Part shown: in pieces, positions 1 through 7,961 of the stretch
Layout of the letters: every line of letters begins with the position of its first letter
How positions within the stretch are numbered: the first letter of the stretch is position 1
DNA from: Bacillus sp. SB49
Lineage (GTDB): Bacteria; Bacillota; Bacilli; Bacillales; Halobacillaceae
Direction of reading: 5' to 3'
Length of the DNA: 64,000 nucleotides
Assembly: GCF_000469135.2 (NCBI RefSeq)
Contig: NZ_CP048117.1
Span: 859,001 to 923,000 of the forward strand
Notes under the pieces: generated by a model
What the model saw: the letters and a program-made list of their open reading frames with translations, nothing else
Databases searched by the model: none
Told to the model about the DNA's origin: nothing
Position numbers and translations under genes: made by a program

Positions 1-355
1 CCAGGGCCCCGCTTAAAGAGAAAATAAAGATCAATATGGCTCCTTCCATCCAATAACCGATGGACGCGGAGCCGACGGCTGCCAGAATCATGAGGAGCTC
101 GACATTTAATTCACGTTCTTTCAGCGTTTCTGTTATTCCTTCTTTCGCTTTTGCGTATCCTCCGATTAGAAAAGCCGCCAGATAGATTCCTATGTAAATA
201 GGAGGATCCCAGTGCGACTCCCCGTACCAGGCGAATAGAACAAGCAGACCGCTGAGTATTGCTGCCGCCAGTTCGGAATGGTCTTTCCAATGTTTCCCCC
301 GGTTAGAAGATAGCAGGGAATGCTTTAATGTTCCGGATAGATTCAATGCTTTCAC
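1..355 (-). CDS. zosA: ZosA-like zinc-transporting P-type ATPase, N-terminal part (runs off window)
   Basis: This is the first 118 codons of a heavy-metal P1B ATPase; the rest lies left of the window. The translation shows two hydrophobic segments and then the stretch ELNVELLMILAAVG...GYWMEGAILIFIFSLSG, which is typical of transmembrane helices 3-4 of ZosA/CadA-type pumps. There is no N-terminal CxxC metal-binding domain, as in Bacillus subtilis ZosA. The start is GTG at 355 behind AGAAAGGTGT, with a rather short spacing. ZosA is known to import Zn(II) during peroxide stress under PerR control, and a perfect PerR box lies just upstream, which supports zosA over cadA or copA. Divergent from the amino-acid ABC genes. 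Confidence 0.8.
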   Translation of the reverse strand, partial: MKALNLSGTLKHSLLSSNRGKHWKDHSELAAAILSGLLVLFAWYGESHWDPPIYIGIYLAAFLIGGYAKAKEGITETLKERELNVELLMILAAVGSASIGYWMEGAILIFIFSLSGAL

Positions 356-381
356 ACACCTTTCTTATATCGTTTGTTAGA

Positions 382-396
382 TTATAATTATTATAA
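382..396. promoter_or_regulatory. PerR box (perfect match)
   Basis: TTATAATTATTATAA is an exact match to the Bacillus PerR operator consensus TTATAATNATTATAA. It lies 27 bases upstream of the zosA-like GTG. On the minus strand it contains TATAAT elements, so a bound repressor would cover the promoter. zosA is an established PerR target in B. subtilis; binding here is inferred. Confidence 0.8.
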
Positions 397-543
397 TTTA
401 GTATATGTTATAATCATAGCATGGTGCTCAAAAAAGTCAATTCCAACATGGAAAGAAAAAATTCCGCCTGGTCAGTTGAAAATACAGGTGTCAAGTTGCT
501 ATATTATACAAGTGTGAAAAAAATCAGAAAGGTGGCACAGTCC

Positions 544-1386
544 ATGCGTAAACGTGTCTTATTTATACTTATGCTTGTCATGTCATTCCTCCTTGCTGCT
601 TGTGGATCAGAGGAAGAATCCGCAGATAAATGGAGCGAAATCACAGATAAAGGGGAAATTGTTGTAGGAACATCAGGAACGCTTTATCCTGCTTCTTATT
701 ATCCGGAAGGTTCTGATGAGCTGACAGGGTATGACGTGGAGGTAATGAAGGAAGTAGCAGACCGCCTCGGTCTGGAAGTGAAGTTCGAGGAATTCGGAGT
801 AGACGGGCTTACGGCAGCCATTGAGAGCGGTCGTGTAGATGCTGTCATTAATGATATGGAAGTGACAAAGGAACGTCAGAAGAAATTTGACTTCAGTGAG
901 CCGTATAAATATTCTTATTCCACTATGATTGTCCGTGAGTCGGATATGTCAGGCATTGAGACGCTTGATGATCTGGAAGGAAAAGTACATGGTGGTGGAG
1001 CCACGACAGTATTTGCTCAAATTGCAGAACACTTCGGCGCGGAAACGAAGACATATGGAAATGTTGCAAACGATGTATATCTTCGTGATGTGGAGAACGG
1101 TAACACAGACTTCATTATCAATGACTACTATCTGCAGTCTCTTGCACTTGAAGCGCTGCCGGACATCAAAGTCCAGCTGCATCCTGATTTGAAATTCTAT
1201 CCCACCAATTCTGCCATCGTCCTTCCGAAAGATGCAGGAGATATGAAGGAAGAAGTAGATGCGGTTCTTCAGGAAATGCGGGAAGACGGCACTCTGACGG
1301 AGATTTCAGAGGAATTCTTCGGCGGGCAGGATGCTTCCAAGAAACCGGATGAAGATATTCAGGAAATCGAAGGATTGGATATTTAA
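544..1386 (+). CDS. Amino-acid ABC transporter substrate-binding lipoprotein
   Basis: Family 3 periplasmic-type binding protein of 280 residues. The start chosen is ATG 544 behind AGAAAGGTGG; the reading frame stays open back to 421, but the upstream part looks like leader DNA and lacks a signal sequence. The N-terminus MRKRVLFILMLVMS...LLAAC is a lipoprotein signal with the lipidated Cys at residue 20. The body has the usual motifs for polar amino acids (IVVGTSG, LTGYDVEVMKEVADRLG, DAVINDMEVT..R). A possible promoter is TTGAAA at 476 with TATATT at 500. It is followed 6 bases later by its permease. The substrate is not resolved; cystine or another polar amino acid is likely. Confidence 0.85.
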   Translation: MRKRVLFILMLVMSFLLAACGSEEESADKWSEITDKGEIVVGTSGTLYPASYYPEGSDELTGYDVEVMKEVADRLGLEVKFEEFGVDGLTAAIESGRVDAVINDMEVTKERQKKFDFSEPYKYSYSTMIVRESDMSGIETLDDLEGKVHGGGATTVFAQIAEHFGAETKTYGNVANDVYLRDVENGNTDFIINDYYLQSLALEALPDIKVQLHPDLKFYPTNSAIVLPKDAGDMKEEVDAVLQEMREDGTLTEISEEFFGGQDASKKPDEDIQEIEGLDI

Positions 1387-1392
1387 GCTCTT

Positions 1393-2085
1393 ATGTTCGG
1401 AATAGAAATCAATAACATCCAAACAGACAAGTTGTTCGATGTCGATCGTGCACTGGAAAACCTGCCTTTTCTTTTGGAAGGTGTGCCGTATACGCTTCTT
1501 CTTGCTGTTGCTGGTATGCTGATCGGACTCGTGTTGGGCTTTTTTCTAGCTCTTGCGAGAGGATCAGAGCGCAGGTGGTTACGCTGGCCGGCCCGGTTCT
1601 ACATTTCGTTTATGCGCGGGACGCCGATTCTTGTTTATTTGTTCGTGCTTTATTTCGGTCTGCCTATTGCTGGAATCAAGCTTACTGCAACGGCTGCTGC
1701 CGTTATTGGTTTCGGTACCAACAGCGCCGCATATATTGCCGAGATTAACCGCGCTTCTTTGAATAGTGTCTCGTCCGGGCAATGGGAGTCGGCGCGTGCC
1801 CTCGGTTTTACGTACTGGCAGACCATACGGAGGATCATTACGCCGCAGGCAACGAGGATTGCGATCCCGCCCCTCGGTAATGTGTTTCTTGATTTGTTGA
1901 AAGCAACGTCGCTTGCGGCCATGATTTCTGTACCGGAAATATTAAACAAAGCTCAAATAGCTGCCGGCCGTACAGTAGACTCAATGACGATGTATATTAC
2001 TGCTGCCCTTATTTACTGGCCGCTTACGATGTTGTTTTCGGCTTTGCAGGACTATTTAGAGAAACGTTACAATCGATATTTATAA
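1393..2085 (+). CDS. Amino-acid ABC transporter permease
   Basis: HisM/GlnP-type inner-membrane permease of 230 residues with about five transmembrane segments. It carries the EAA-type loop that contacts the ATPase (SARALGFTYWQTIRRIITPQATRIAIPPLGN, about residues 135-165). The start follows the binding-protein stop by 6 bases; its Shine-Dalgarno (AAGGATT) is weak and lies inside the end of that gene, suggesting coupled translation. No ATPase gene follows: the next gene, after a strong terminator, is the zinc ATPase znuC. The arrangement resembles B. subtilis yckB-yckA, so a shared ATPase encoded elsewhere is likely. Confidence 0.85.
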   Translation: MFGIEINNIQTDKLFDVDRALENLPFLLEGVPYTLLLAVAGMLIGLVLGFFLALARGSERRWLRWPARFYISFMRGTPILVYLFVLYFGLPIAGIKLTATAAAVIGFGTNSAAYIAEINRASLNSVSSGQWESARALGFTYWQTIRRIITPQATRIAIPPLGNVFLDLLKATSLAAMISVPEILNKAQIAAGRTVDSMTMYITAALIYWPLTMLFSALQDYLEKRYNRYL

Positions 2086-2092
2086 TGATGGG

Positions 2093-2125
2093 AACCGGAG
2101 CAGATCTGCTGCTCCGGTTTTCTTT
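2093..2125 (+). terminator. Rho-independent terminator
   Basis: Perfect 11-bp stem (AACCGGAGCAG, 2093-2103, with 2109-2119), 5-base loop, then TTTTCTTTT. It ends the amino-acid ABC operon and separates it from znuCB-zur. Confidence 0.85.
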
Positions 2126-2156
2126 TGTCCGAGAGGAAGAATGTAAGGTGAGCTGC

Positions 2157-2185
2157 TTGATTCATAAGCTATCCTCCTTTATGAT
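2157..2185 (+). promoter_or_regulatory. SigA-type promoter for znuCB-zur
   Basis: TTGATT (2157-2162), 17-base spacer, TATGAT (2180-2185). Transcription would start just before the Zur-like box at 2199. Confidence 0.55.
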
Positions 2186-2198
2186 AGGTATTGGGTTT

Positions 2199-2219
2199 AA
2201 ATCGTAATGATTATGAATT
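2199..2219. promoter_or_regulatory. Zur box upstream of znuC
   Basis: The core TCGTAATGATTATGA differs by one base from the Bacillus Zur operator TCGTAATNATTACGA, and flanking A/T bases extend the symmetry. It lies downstream of the predicted promoter, about 50 bases before znuC, so Zur would block initiation or early elongation. Confidence 0.75.
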
Positions 2220-2269
2220 GTTGGCGGATACGCCCGCCTGACATAAATCTTTTGAAAGAGTGAAAAAGG

Positions 2270-3052
2270 ATGGAAACTAAACAAAGCATTTTAGAAATGA
2301 AGAATGTCTCTTTTAAATATGAAAGGGAATTGGTTGTGAAAGATGTAGATCTTTCCATCGAGCAGGGACAGTTTTTGGGCCTTGTAGGTCCCAATGGTTC
2401 AGGCAAGTCGACTCTAATTAAGCTTATGCTCGGTCTCATCAGGCCGGATCGTGGGAAAATTAACTTGTTCGGCCAGCCGATTAAGGACTATAAAGACTGG
2501 CAGGAAATTGGTTTTGTCTCCCAGAAAGCGAACAGCTTTAATTCCGGCTTTCCAGCTACAGTATTGGAGGTAGTGAAGACAGGGCTTGTTTCCAGGATAG
2601 GTGCCTTTAAGTTCTTCAATAAAAAACATAAAGATAAAGCCATGGAAGCTCTCCGAACGGTAGAGATGGAAGAATTTTCTGACCATAACATCGGTGAGCT
2701 GTCGGGAGGCCAGCAGCAGCGGGTGTTCATAGCGAGGGCTTTAGTAAGTGATCCTGCTCTGCTGATATTGGATGAGCCGACCGTCGGTGTGGATGCAAAG
2801 CATGTAACGGAGTTTTACAACCTTCTTGGCCGTTTGAATAAAGAGCAGGGGATTACCTTGTTGATGGTTACCCATGATATCGGTACCATTACGGACCATG
2901 CAACACACGTCATCTGCATGAACAAGACGGTTCACTTCCACGGGGCTTCCAAAGATTACAAAGAGTTCAGTGAAGAAGATCTCAACCAACTATACGGCCA
3001 TGCTGTTCAACAATTGAGCCATAACCACGCAGAGGTGAACCATCATGATTGA
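2270..3052 (+). CDS. znuC: Zinc ABC transporter ATP-binding protein ZnuC
   Basis: ABC ATPase of 260 residues: Walker A GPNGSGKST (40-48), signature LSGGQQQR (144-151), Walker B LLILDEPT (164-171), H-loop VTHD near 200. It is closest in type to ZnuC/AdcC, the ATPase of the high-affinity Zn(II) importer, and the C-terminus is His-rich (HAVQQLSHNHAEVNHHD). The ATG at 2270 is preceded by GAAAGAG. The gene overlaps znuB by 8 bases. The Zur-like box upstream and zur downstream fix zinc over manganese as the likely substrate. Confidence 0.9.
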   Translation: METKQSILEMKNVSFKYERELVVKDVDLSIEQGQFLGLVGPNGSGKSTLIKLMLGLIRPDRGKINLFGQPIKDYKDWQEIGFVSQKANSFNSGFPATVLEVVKTGLVSRIGAFKFFNKKHKDKAMEALRTVEMEEFSDHNIGELSGGQQQRVFIARALVSDPALLILDEPTVGVDAKHVTEFYNLLGRLNKEQGITLLMVTHDIGTITDHATHVICMNKTVHFHGASKDYKEFSEEDLNQLYGHAVQQLSHNHAEVNHHD

Positions 3053-3902
3053 AAGTTTTTTTCAGTATGAATTTTTACAGAACGCCGCCATTACAGGGCT
3101 GCTTATCGGAATCGTCGCACCTTTACTCGGGGTGTTCATTGTCGTTCGTAGACTGTCACTGATTGCTGACGCTCTCTCCCACATTACGTTGACGGGAATC
3201 GCCGCCAGCTTGTTGCTGGAGAAAAAGGTGACAGGAATCAACGACTGGAATCCGATTTATATGGGGATGGTCTTCTCCGTTGGGGGGGCCGTGCTGATTG
3301 AGCGGCTGCGCAAGGTATATAAGCACTATGAAGAGCTTGCTATACCAATCATCCTGTCCGGGGGAATCGGTCTTGGTGTCATTCTCATTTCCCTCGCAGA
3401 CGGCTTTAACACGGATCTGTTCAGTTATTTGTTCGGGAGCGTGACAGCGGTAAGCAGAGACAGTATGTGGACCGTACTGGTAATAACGATGATCGTCGTC
3501 ATGATCGTCATTCTCTTCTACAAAGAGCTGTTCGTCCTGTCCTTCGACGAAGAGCATGCTTCTGTTTCAGGAGTTAATGGAAGGTGGATCCATTTATTAT
3601 TTATCGTCATGGTCGCGCTCGTCATTGCGTCTTCCATGCAGGTGGTCGGAATTTTACTTGTTTCCGCCTTGATGACGCTCCCGGTAGCGTCAGCGCTTCG
3701 GATAGCCAGAAGCTTTAAACAGACGATCGGGTTGTCCATTGCATTCGGGGAAATCTCTGTTATGCTTGGTCTGTTCTCTTCCTATCATCTCAGCGTTCCA
3801 CCAGGAGGGACGATTGTTGTAATCGCTATTTTAATACTAATTTTATCTATCTTGTATAAGAAAGTCAGGACGCAATTATGGATAAAGGGTGAAGTCGGAT
3901 GA
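3045..3902 (+). CDS. znuB: Zinc ABC transporter permease ZnuB
   Basis: ABC-3 family metal permease of 285 residues with 7-8 hydrophobic segments. Family motifs are visible: APLLGVFIVVRRLSLIADALSHITL near the N-terminus and the conserved VVGILLVSALMTLPVASALRIARS region near residues 205-230. It forms the membrane channel for ZnuC and for the binding protein ZnuA encoded at 4442. It overlaps znuC by 8 bases and zur by 4, so the three genes are translationally coupled. Confidence 0.9.
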   Translation: MIESFFQYEFLQNAAITGLLIGIVAPLLGVFIVVRRLSLIADALSHITLTGIAASLLLEKKVTGINDWNPIYMGMVFSVGGAVLIERLRKVYKHYEELAIPIILSGGIGLGVILISLADGFNTDLFSYLFGSVTAVSRDSMWTVLVITMIVVMIVILFYKELFVLSFDEEHASVSGVNGRWIHLLFIVMVALVIASSMQVVGILLVSALMTLPVASALRIARSFKQTIGLSIAFGEISVMLGLFSSYHLSVPPGGTIVVIAILILILSILYKKVRTQLWIKGEVG

Positions 3903-4309
3903 ATATCGAGACAGCACTGCAGAAACTGAAGGAAAAAGGATATAAACGTACGAAACAGCGGGAACGCATCCTCGACATTTTCATCAATCAGGATCAATAC
4001 ATCGCTGCTAAGGATATTTTGAAGGAAATCCAGGAAGATTTCCCTGGGGTAAGCTATGATACGATCTATCGGAACCTGTATATGTTGACGGAAGTGGATA
4101 TTCTGGAAGCGACCGAGCTGGGCGGAGAGAAGCACTTCCGCCTCGGATGTGACACGCATGGGCATCACCATCATTTCATATGTACCCTCTGCGGTAAGAC
4201 GAAGTCCATTGAATTCTGTCCGATGGAAAGTATTAATGAAAATCTAAGCGGGTATGACGTAGAGAATCATAAATTTGAGATTTATGGAAAATGTCCGCAG
4301 TGCCAATAA
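3899..4309 (+). CDS. zur: Zinc-responsive Fur-family repressor Zur
   Basis: Fur-family regulator of 136 residues. A winged-helix N-terminal domain (KRTKQRERILDIF, SYDTIYRNLYML) is followed by a metal-binding domain with the HGHHHHF cluster (88-93) and two CxxC pairs (C95/C98 and C132/C135) for structural zinc. As last gene of the znuCB operon, and with Zur-like boxes before znuC and znuA, it is best assigned as Zur rather than Fur or PerR. The start overlaps the znuB stop (ATGA). It would shut off both promoters when zinc is sufficient, including its own. Confidence 0.88.
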   Translation: MNIETALQKLKEKGYKRTKQRERILDIFINQDQYIAAKDILKEIQEDFPGVSYDTIYRNLYMLTEVDILEATELGGEKHFRLGCDTHGHHHHFICTLCGKTKSIEFCPMESINENLSGYDVENHKFEIYGKCPQCQ

Positions 4310-4314
4310 GGGAT

Positions 4315-4352
4315 AACAGTCTGTACCACGCTGTACAGGCTGTTGTTTTTTA
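4315..4352 (+). terminator. Rho-independent terminator after zur
   Basis: 12-bp stem (AACAGTCTGTAC, 4315-4326, with GTACAGGCTGTT, 4333-4344; one G-U pair) followed by a T-rich tract. It shows that znuA is a separate transcription unit. Confidence 0.8.
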
Positions 4353-4366
4353 TTCTGAATCAAAAA

Positions 4367-4408
4367 GTAACGATTACCATTTACAAAAAGTAATCGTTAC
4401 GATATAAT
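4367..4408 (+). promoter_or_regulatory. znuA promoter with two Zur-like boxes
   Basis: TTTACA (4380-4385), 17-base spacer and TATAAT (4403-4408) form a near-consensus SigA promoter. GTAACGATTAC (4367-4377) and its exact reverse complement GTAATCGTTAC (4390-4400) flank and overlap the -35 and spacer. Each resembles the core of the Zur operator, with 3-4 mismatches to TCGTAATNATTACGA over 15 bases. Confidence 0.65.
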
Positions 4409-4441
4409 CCCAAAAGGATAAGGACGGCAAGGAGGCCTGAG

Positions 4442-5440
4442 ATGAGAAAAATATGGATAACAGCAATCATTCTATTGAGTGTTTTTATACTGACAGCTTG
4501 TGGAGACAAGGAAACATCCGGTCAAGGAGAAGGACAGGAAGGAAAATTAAAAGTCTATACGACGGTGTATCCATTACAGTTCTTCGCTGAGCAGATCGGG
4601 GGAGAAACAGTAGATGTCTCGTCTATACTCCCGCCTGGTTCAGATGCGCACACGTATGAGCCTACAACGAAGGAAATGGTCGAAATGGCGGAATCTGATT
4701 TGTTCATTTACAATGGTGCGGGTCTTGAAGGATATGCAGAAAAAATATCCCAAGCGATTGAGCCGGAAGGAGTATCCATTCTTGCCGCAGCGAATGGGAT
4801 GGACTTAGAGGAGAGTGCCCATACTCATGAAGGGGACACGCACGATGGGGCATCTGAGGAAGCGGATGATCATGCACATGAAGCGGAGTCCGGCCATGAA
4901 GGTCATAATCACGGCGAACAGGACCCGCATGTCTGGCTGGACCCTGTTCGCTCTATAGAGATGGCTGAGAATATTAAAGACCAACTGGTAGATCTCAATC
5001 CGGAAGAGAAGGATCGGTATGAGGAAAACTTCAAAGAGCTGGAAGGGAAGTTGACAGACCTTGATCAATCCTTCCATGATACGATTTCCAGTAAGGACAA
5101 AAAAGAAATCATTGTATCTCATGCCGCTTACGGTTATTGGGAAGAGGCATATGGCATCAGGCAGATTTCCGTTTCCGGTTTAAGCCCGACCAATGAACCC
5201 TCCCAAAAAGATTTGGAGAAAATCGTAAAGGAAGCCAAAGATCATGACTTGCGCTACGTAATTTTTGAACAGAACATTACGCCGAAAGTTTCAGAGATCA
5301 TTCAAAAGGAAATCGGAGCTGAAACGCTTCGATTCCATAACCTTGCTGTGCTGACAGAAGAGGATATAGAACAAGATGAAGACTACTTCTCTCTTATGAA
5401 CCGCAATCTAGATGTGCTTGAGAAAGCACTGACCGAATGA
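4442..5440 (+). CDS. znuA: Zinc ABC transporter substrate-binding lipoprotein ZnuA
   Basis: Cluster A-I metal-binding protein of 332 residues, start ATG after AAGGAGG. The signal ends in LTAC with the lipidated Cys at 20. Metal ligands expected for the family are present: His in GSDAHTYEP (H70), His in DPHVWLDP (H163) and His in IIVSHAAYGYW. Residues 127-158 form an acidic, His-rich loop (HTHEGDTHDG...HNHGEQ) characteristic of zinc-specific ZnuA/AdcA and absent from manganese binders. It delivers Zn(II) to ZnuB. Own promoter with Zur-like boxes; separate from znuCB-zur. Confidence 0.92.
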   Translation: MRKIWITAIILLSVFILTACGDKETSGQGEGQEGKLKVYTTVYPLQFFAEQIGGETVDVSSILPPGSDAHTYEPTTKEMVEMAESDLFIYNGAGLEGYAEKISQAIEPEGVSILAAANGMDLEESAHTHEGDTHDGASEEADDHAHEAESGHEGHNHGEQDPHVWLDPVRSIEMAENIKDQLVDLNPEEKDRYEENFKELEGKLTDLDQSFHDTISSKDKKEIIVSHAAYGYWEEAYGIRQISVSGLSPTNEPSQKDLEKIVKEAKDHDLRYVIFEQNITPKVSEIIQKEIGAETLRFHNLAVLTEEDIEQDEDYFSLMNRNLDVLEKALTE

Positions 5441-5445
5441 AAGAA

Positions 5446-5483
5446 AAGAAAGAGCTGACGGAATCATTCCGCGGCTCTTTCTT
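5446..5483. terminator. Bidirectional terminator between znuA and the MFS gene
   Basis: Ten-bp stem AAGAAAGAGC (5446-5455) with GCTCTTTCTT (5474-5483); A/T-rich flanks on both sides. It overlaps the last codons of the minus-strand transporter. Confidence 0.65.
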
Positions 5484-6636
5484 GTGTTTGTGGACTCTTT
5501 TTAATGAATGTCGCTGCAAGGACGATAAGCAACAAGGCGACGATAACGTAGAAGAAGGACATACCCGGCAAGAGGTCGAGGAATGACCCGGATAAGAAAG
5601 GGCCGAGAATGCTGCCTATACTGAAAGCCATTCCGCATAATATGTTACCGGCAGGCAGCAGGTCTCTAGGGAGCAAATCGGTCATATAGGATATCCCCAG
5701 TGAGAAGAGGGAACCGACACATAGTCCTGCCATAGCAAAAGTAGTAAAAAGGCCGAGGACGGATTCTTCCCAGACAGCGGCACCAAGAAATGCAAAAATT
5801 CCTAACGTGACAACTGTTAATAGGACGTTTCTCCTTCCGTACTTGTCGCTCATCGTACCAAGTGGAATCTGTGAAAGTAAGCTTGCTGCAGCGAAACTTG
5901 GAATGATGAACGAGAGTGTATGGACATCGTGGCCGATTCTCAGTCCGTAAATAGGGAAGATCCCGTGCAGGGTTCCTTCCAGGAATCCATAGGCAAGCGG
6001 GGGAAGAAAAGCCACCCACCCAAGTTGCAGTGCCTGTCGGAAGCGTTGCAGCGAACTGGTTTCCCTTGCCGTCGCCGTGTGTGCTTCGGGCATTTCATTT
6101 CTGATCCGGAGCATAAGTAACCAGACGGAAAGACTCAGCAAAGAAGATAGTAAGAATGGAGCGAATGTTCCGAAAGTCAATAGGTTTGTCATCAGTGGAC
6201 CTATCGTGAATCCTGCACTGAAGAAAAGTCCATAGTAAGCTATGCTTTTTCCCAATGACTTTTTATCTGCGGTCGCTGTGATCCAAGTTTGGGTTCCGAA
6301 GTGAAGGATTTGATCCCCGATCCCAATGGCGACTCTCAGGATAAACCAAAACCACAGTGCCTGCCATAATGGGAAAAGAGCCAGCGAAACCACAACGAGT
6401 GCTCCTCCAATCATGATCATCGGTTTGAACCCGATCCTCCGTAACGGCTTTTCCATAAATGGCGAAGCGAGGAGTATTCCTATGTATAATCCGGTGGCAT
6501 GGAGCCCGTTAACGGAAGAGGAAATTCCGTTTTGTTCCAGAATGATAGCCAGGAGCGGCAGTAACATCCCTTGGGAAAATCCTGAAATCGTTACAAGGCT
6601 GATTAATGTCCAAAATCGTCTTCGCATATAATTCAT
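5464..6636 (-). CDS. MFS drug-type efflux transporter
   Basis: Major facilitator protein of 390 residues with 12 predicted hydrophobic segments. The MFS signature lies between helices 2 and 3 (FMEKPLRRIGFKP), with a related GTMSDKYGRRNVLL in the second half, as in DHA1-type multidrug exporters. The chosen start, ATG 6636 (MNYMRRRFW), has AGAGGTG at suitable distance; ATG 6660 behind AGGATGG would add eight residues. It is convergent with znuA and divergent from the OsmC gene. The substrate is unknown. Confidence 0.85.
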   Translation of the reverse strand: MNYMRRRFWTLISLVTISGFSQGMLLPLLAIILEQNGISSSVNGLHATGLYIGILLASPFMEKPLRRIGFKPMIMIGGALVVVSLALFPLWQALWFWFILRVAIGIGDQILHFGTQTWITATADKKSLGKSIAYYGLFFSAGFTIGPLMTNLLTFGTFAPFLLSSLLSLSVWLLMLRIRNEMPEAHTATARETSSLQRFRQALQLGWVAFLPPLAYGFLEGTLHGIFPIYGLRIGHDVHTLSFIIPSFAAASLLSQIPLGTMSDKYGRRNVLLTVVTLGIFAFLGAAVWEESVLGLFTTFAMAGLCVGSLFSLGISYMTDLLPRDLLPAGNILCGMAFSIGSILGPFLSGSFLDLLPGMSFFYVIVALLLIVLAATFIKKSPQTQERAAE

Positions 6637-6783
6637 AGCGTCTGACACCTCTTTCTGCATGTTCCATCCTATAGAAAAGCAGGTGCAGGAACAAGCTTTT
6701 ATTCATCTGAGCTGGTTATTTTCACTCGGAAAACGGTTATTATATAATTAAGTATCAGTTGAGAGAAAGGAAGTGGGACAGTG

Positions 6784-7176
6784 ATGGATTTTTACTTGAA
6801 AGAGAACGGAGTGCGTACTTCCGTGGAATTTGGACAGCTGAACATATCCGGAGATGAAGCATTCGGATTCCGCCCTTATCAGTTGATGGTTGCTTCCATA
6901 GCCGGGTGCAGTGTGAGTGTTTTTAGGAAGATTCTTGATAAACAGCGTGTGGAGTATGAAGATATTAAAGTTACAGCAGAAGTAACGAGAAATCCGGATG
7001 AAGCCAACCGGATAGAGAAGGTGCATCTCCATTTTGTGATCAAAGGGTATCACCTGAATCAGGACAAGCTGCTGAAGAATTTGAACGTTTCTAAGAAGAA
7101 TTGTTCTATGGTACAATCGGTCAAGGACAGTATTGTAGTAGAAGAATCTCTTGAGACAATTCAGTTAAGCAAGTAG
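6784..7176 (+). CDS. OsmC-family protein
   Basis: A 130-residue OsmC/Ohr-fold protein. Both conserved reactive cysteines are present, in SIAGCSVSVFRKIL (about residue 42) and KKNCSMVQSV (about residue 109), so a thiol-dependent peroxidase role is possible, but it is not close enough to Ohr to assert organic hydroperoxide specificity. GTG at 6781 directly precedes the ATG at 6784; the RBS AAAGGAAG suits either. A weak promoter with TATAAT at 6743 lies upstream. Single-gene unit ended by a terminator at 7181. Confidence 0.8.
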   Translation: MDFYLKENGVRTSVEFGQLNISGDEAFGFRPYQLMVASIAGCSVSVFRKILDKQRVEYEDIKVTAEVTRNPDEANRIEKVHLHFVIKGYHLNQDKLLKNLNVSKKNCSMVQSVKDSIVVEESLETIQLSK

Positions 7177-7180
7177 AATA

Positions 7181-7231
7181 AAGGGAGCTTTATCCAAAAA
7201 CATCGTTTTTTGGATAACTGCTCTTTTTTTT
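7181..7231 (+). terminator. Rho-independent terminator
   Basis: Stem TTATCCAAAAA (7190-7200) with its complement at 7207-7217, extended by outer AGC/GCT pairing, followed by eight T. Ends the OsmC gene. Confidence 0.8.
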
Positions 7232-7282
7232 GTTCGAAGGTTTTCTGACATCTTTGAGCAGACAACATAGGGAGAAGAGGGA

Positions 7283-7903
7283 TTGGAATTGAGAAACTTT
7301 GTCATTAAAGCATTTTTTTATCTGCTTGGTCTGACTATCATGTCACTGGGGATAGCCATGACGATTGAAGCGGATCTTGGGGCTGGCGCGTGGGATGCTA
7401 TTAACGTCGGTCTTGTTGAGATCATTGGACTGACTGTCGGGACATGGGTCATTATCATAGGAGCGATTTTGATTGTAGTCAATGCGCTGATAGCTAAAGA
7501 AAAACCCGATATCCTGGCGGTTATAACCATTCTTGTGTTGGGGAGGTTTATTGATTTTTGGCTTCTCCATGCCTTTGAAGGTTTAGACTTGACTACTTTG
7601 TGGAGCCGAATCGGATTGTCTCTCGGCGGCATTGTTATCTTAGGTATAGGGGTTTCCCTCTATCTGCAGCCGCAGTTCTCATTAAATCCCATCGACAACT
7701 TGATGATTTCATTGAGAAAGCGTTTTGGTTTCAGTATTACCATATCAAAGACCATGACAGAAGGATTTGCCTTAGTCGTAGCACTTCTGGTCGGTGGGCC
7801 GGTTGGAATCGGTACCATACTGATTCTCGTCTTTATCGGTCCGATGATCCAGTTCTTCGAAGGTAAGGCGAACCAATTGATGAACAAGTTGTTGTCAGAG
7901 TAA
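7283..7903 (+). CDS. YczE/YitT-type integral membrane protein
   Basis: A 206-residue membrane protein with five or more hydrophobic helices. The N-terminal SLGIAMTIEADLGAGAWDAINVGL and the internal SLYLQPQFSLNPIDNLMISLRKRFG are the paired motifs of the YczE/YyaS/YitT family. B. subtilis YczE affects surfactin production by an unknown mechanism; no such cluster is seen here, so no function is assigned. TTG 7283 follows GGGAG; TTG 7289 is an equally good alternative with AGAGGG 8 bases upstream. Confidence 0.75.
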   Translation: MELRNFVIKAFFYLLGLTIMSLGIAMTIEADLGAGAWDAINVGLVEIIGLTVGTWVIIIGAILIVVNALIAKEKPDILAVITILVLGRFIDFWLLHAFEGLDLTTLWSRIGLSLGGIVILGIGVSLYLQPQFSLNPIDNLMISLRKRFGFSITISKTMTEGFALVVALLVGGPVGIGTILILVFIGPMIQFFEGKANQLMNKLLSE

Positions 7904-7917
7904 TCATGTATAGTCTC

Positions 7918-7955
7918 GGCCACCTTTCACAAAATATAAAAAAAGAAAGGTGGCC
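7918..7955 (+). promoter_or_regulatory. Hairpin sequestering the yfkD-like ribosome-binding site
   Basis: GGCCACCTTTC (7918-7928) is exactly complementary to GAAAGGTGGCC (7945-7955), with a 16-base A-rich loop. The 3' arm contains the Shine-Dalgarno AGAAAGGTGG of the downstream gene, so folding would hide it. Only four T follow, so it is a poor terminator. Translational control is inferred. Confidence 0.6.
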
Positions 7956-7961
7956 AGAATT

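Noticed and set aside
421-543. The ABC binding protein could start at ATG 421
   Set aside because: The 41 extra residues have no signal sequence, the region holds the likely promoter, and ATG 544 has a good ribosome-binding site and starts a lipoprotein signal.
3156-3557. Long antisense reading frames opposite znuB, trp and other genes
   Set aside because: They are shadows of strongly coding opposite-strand genes with no ribosome-binding site or protein-like composition.
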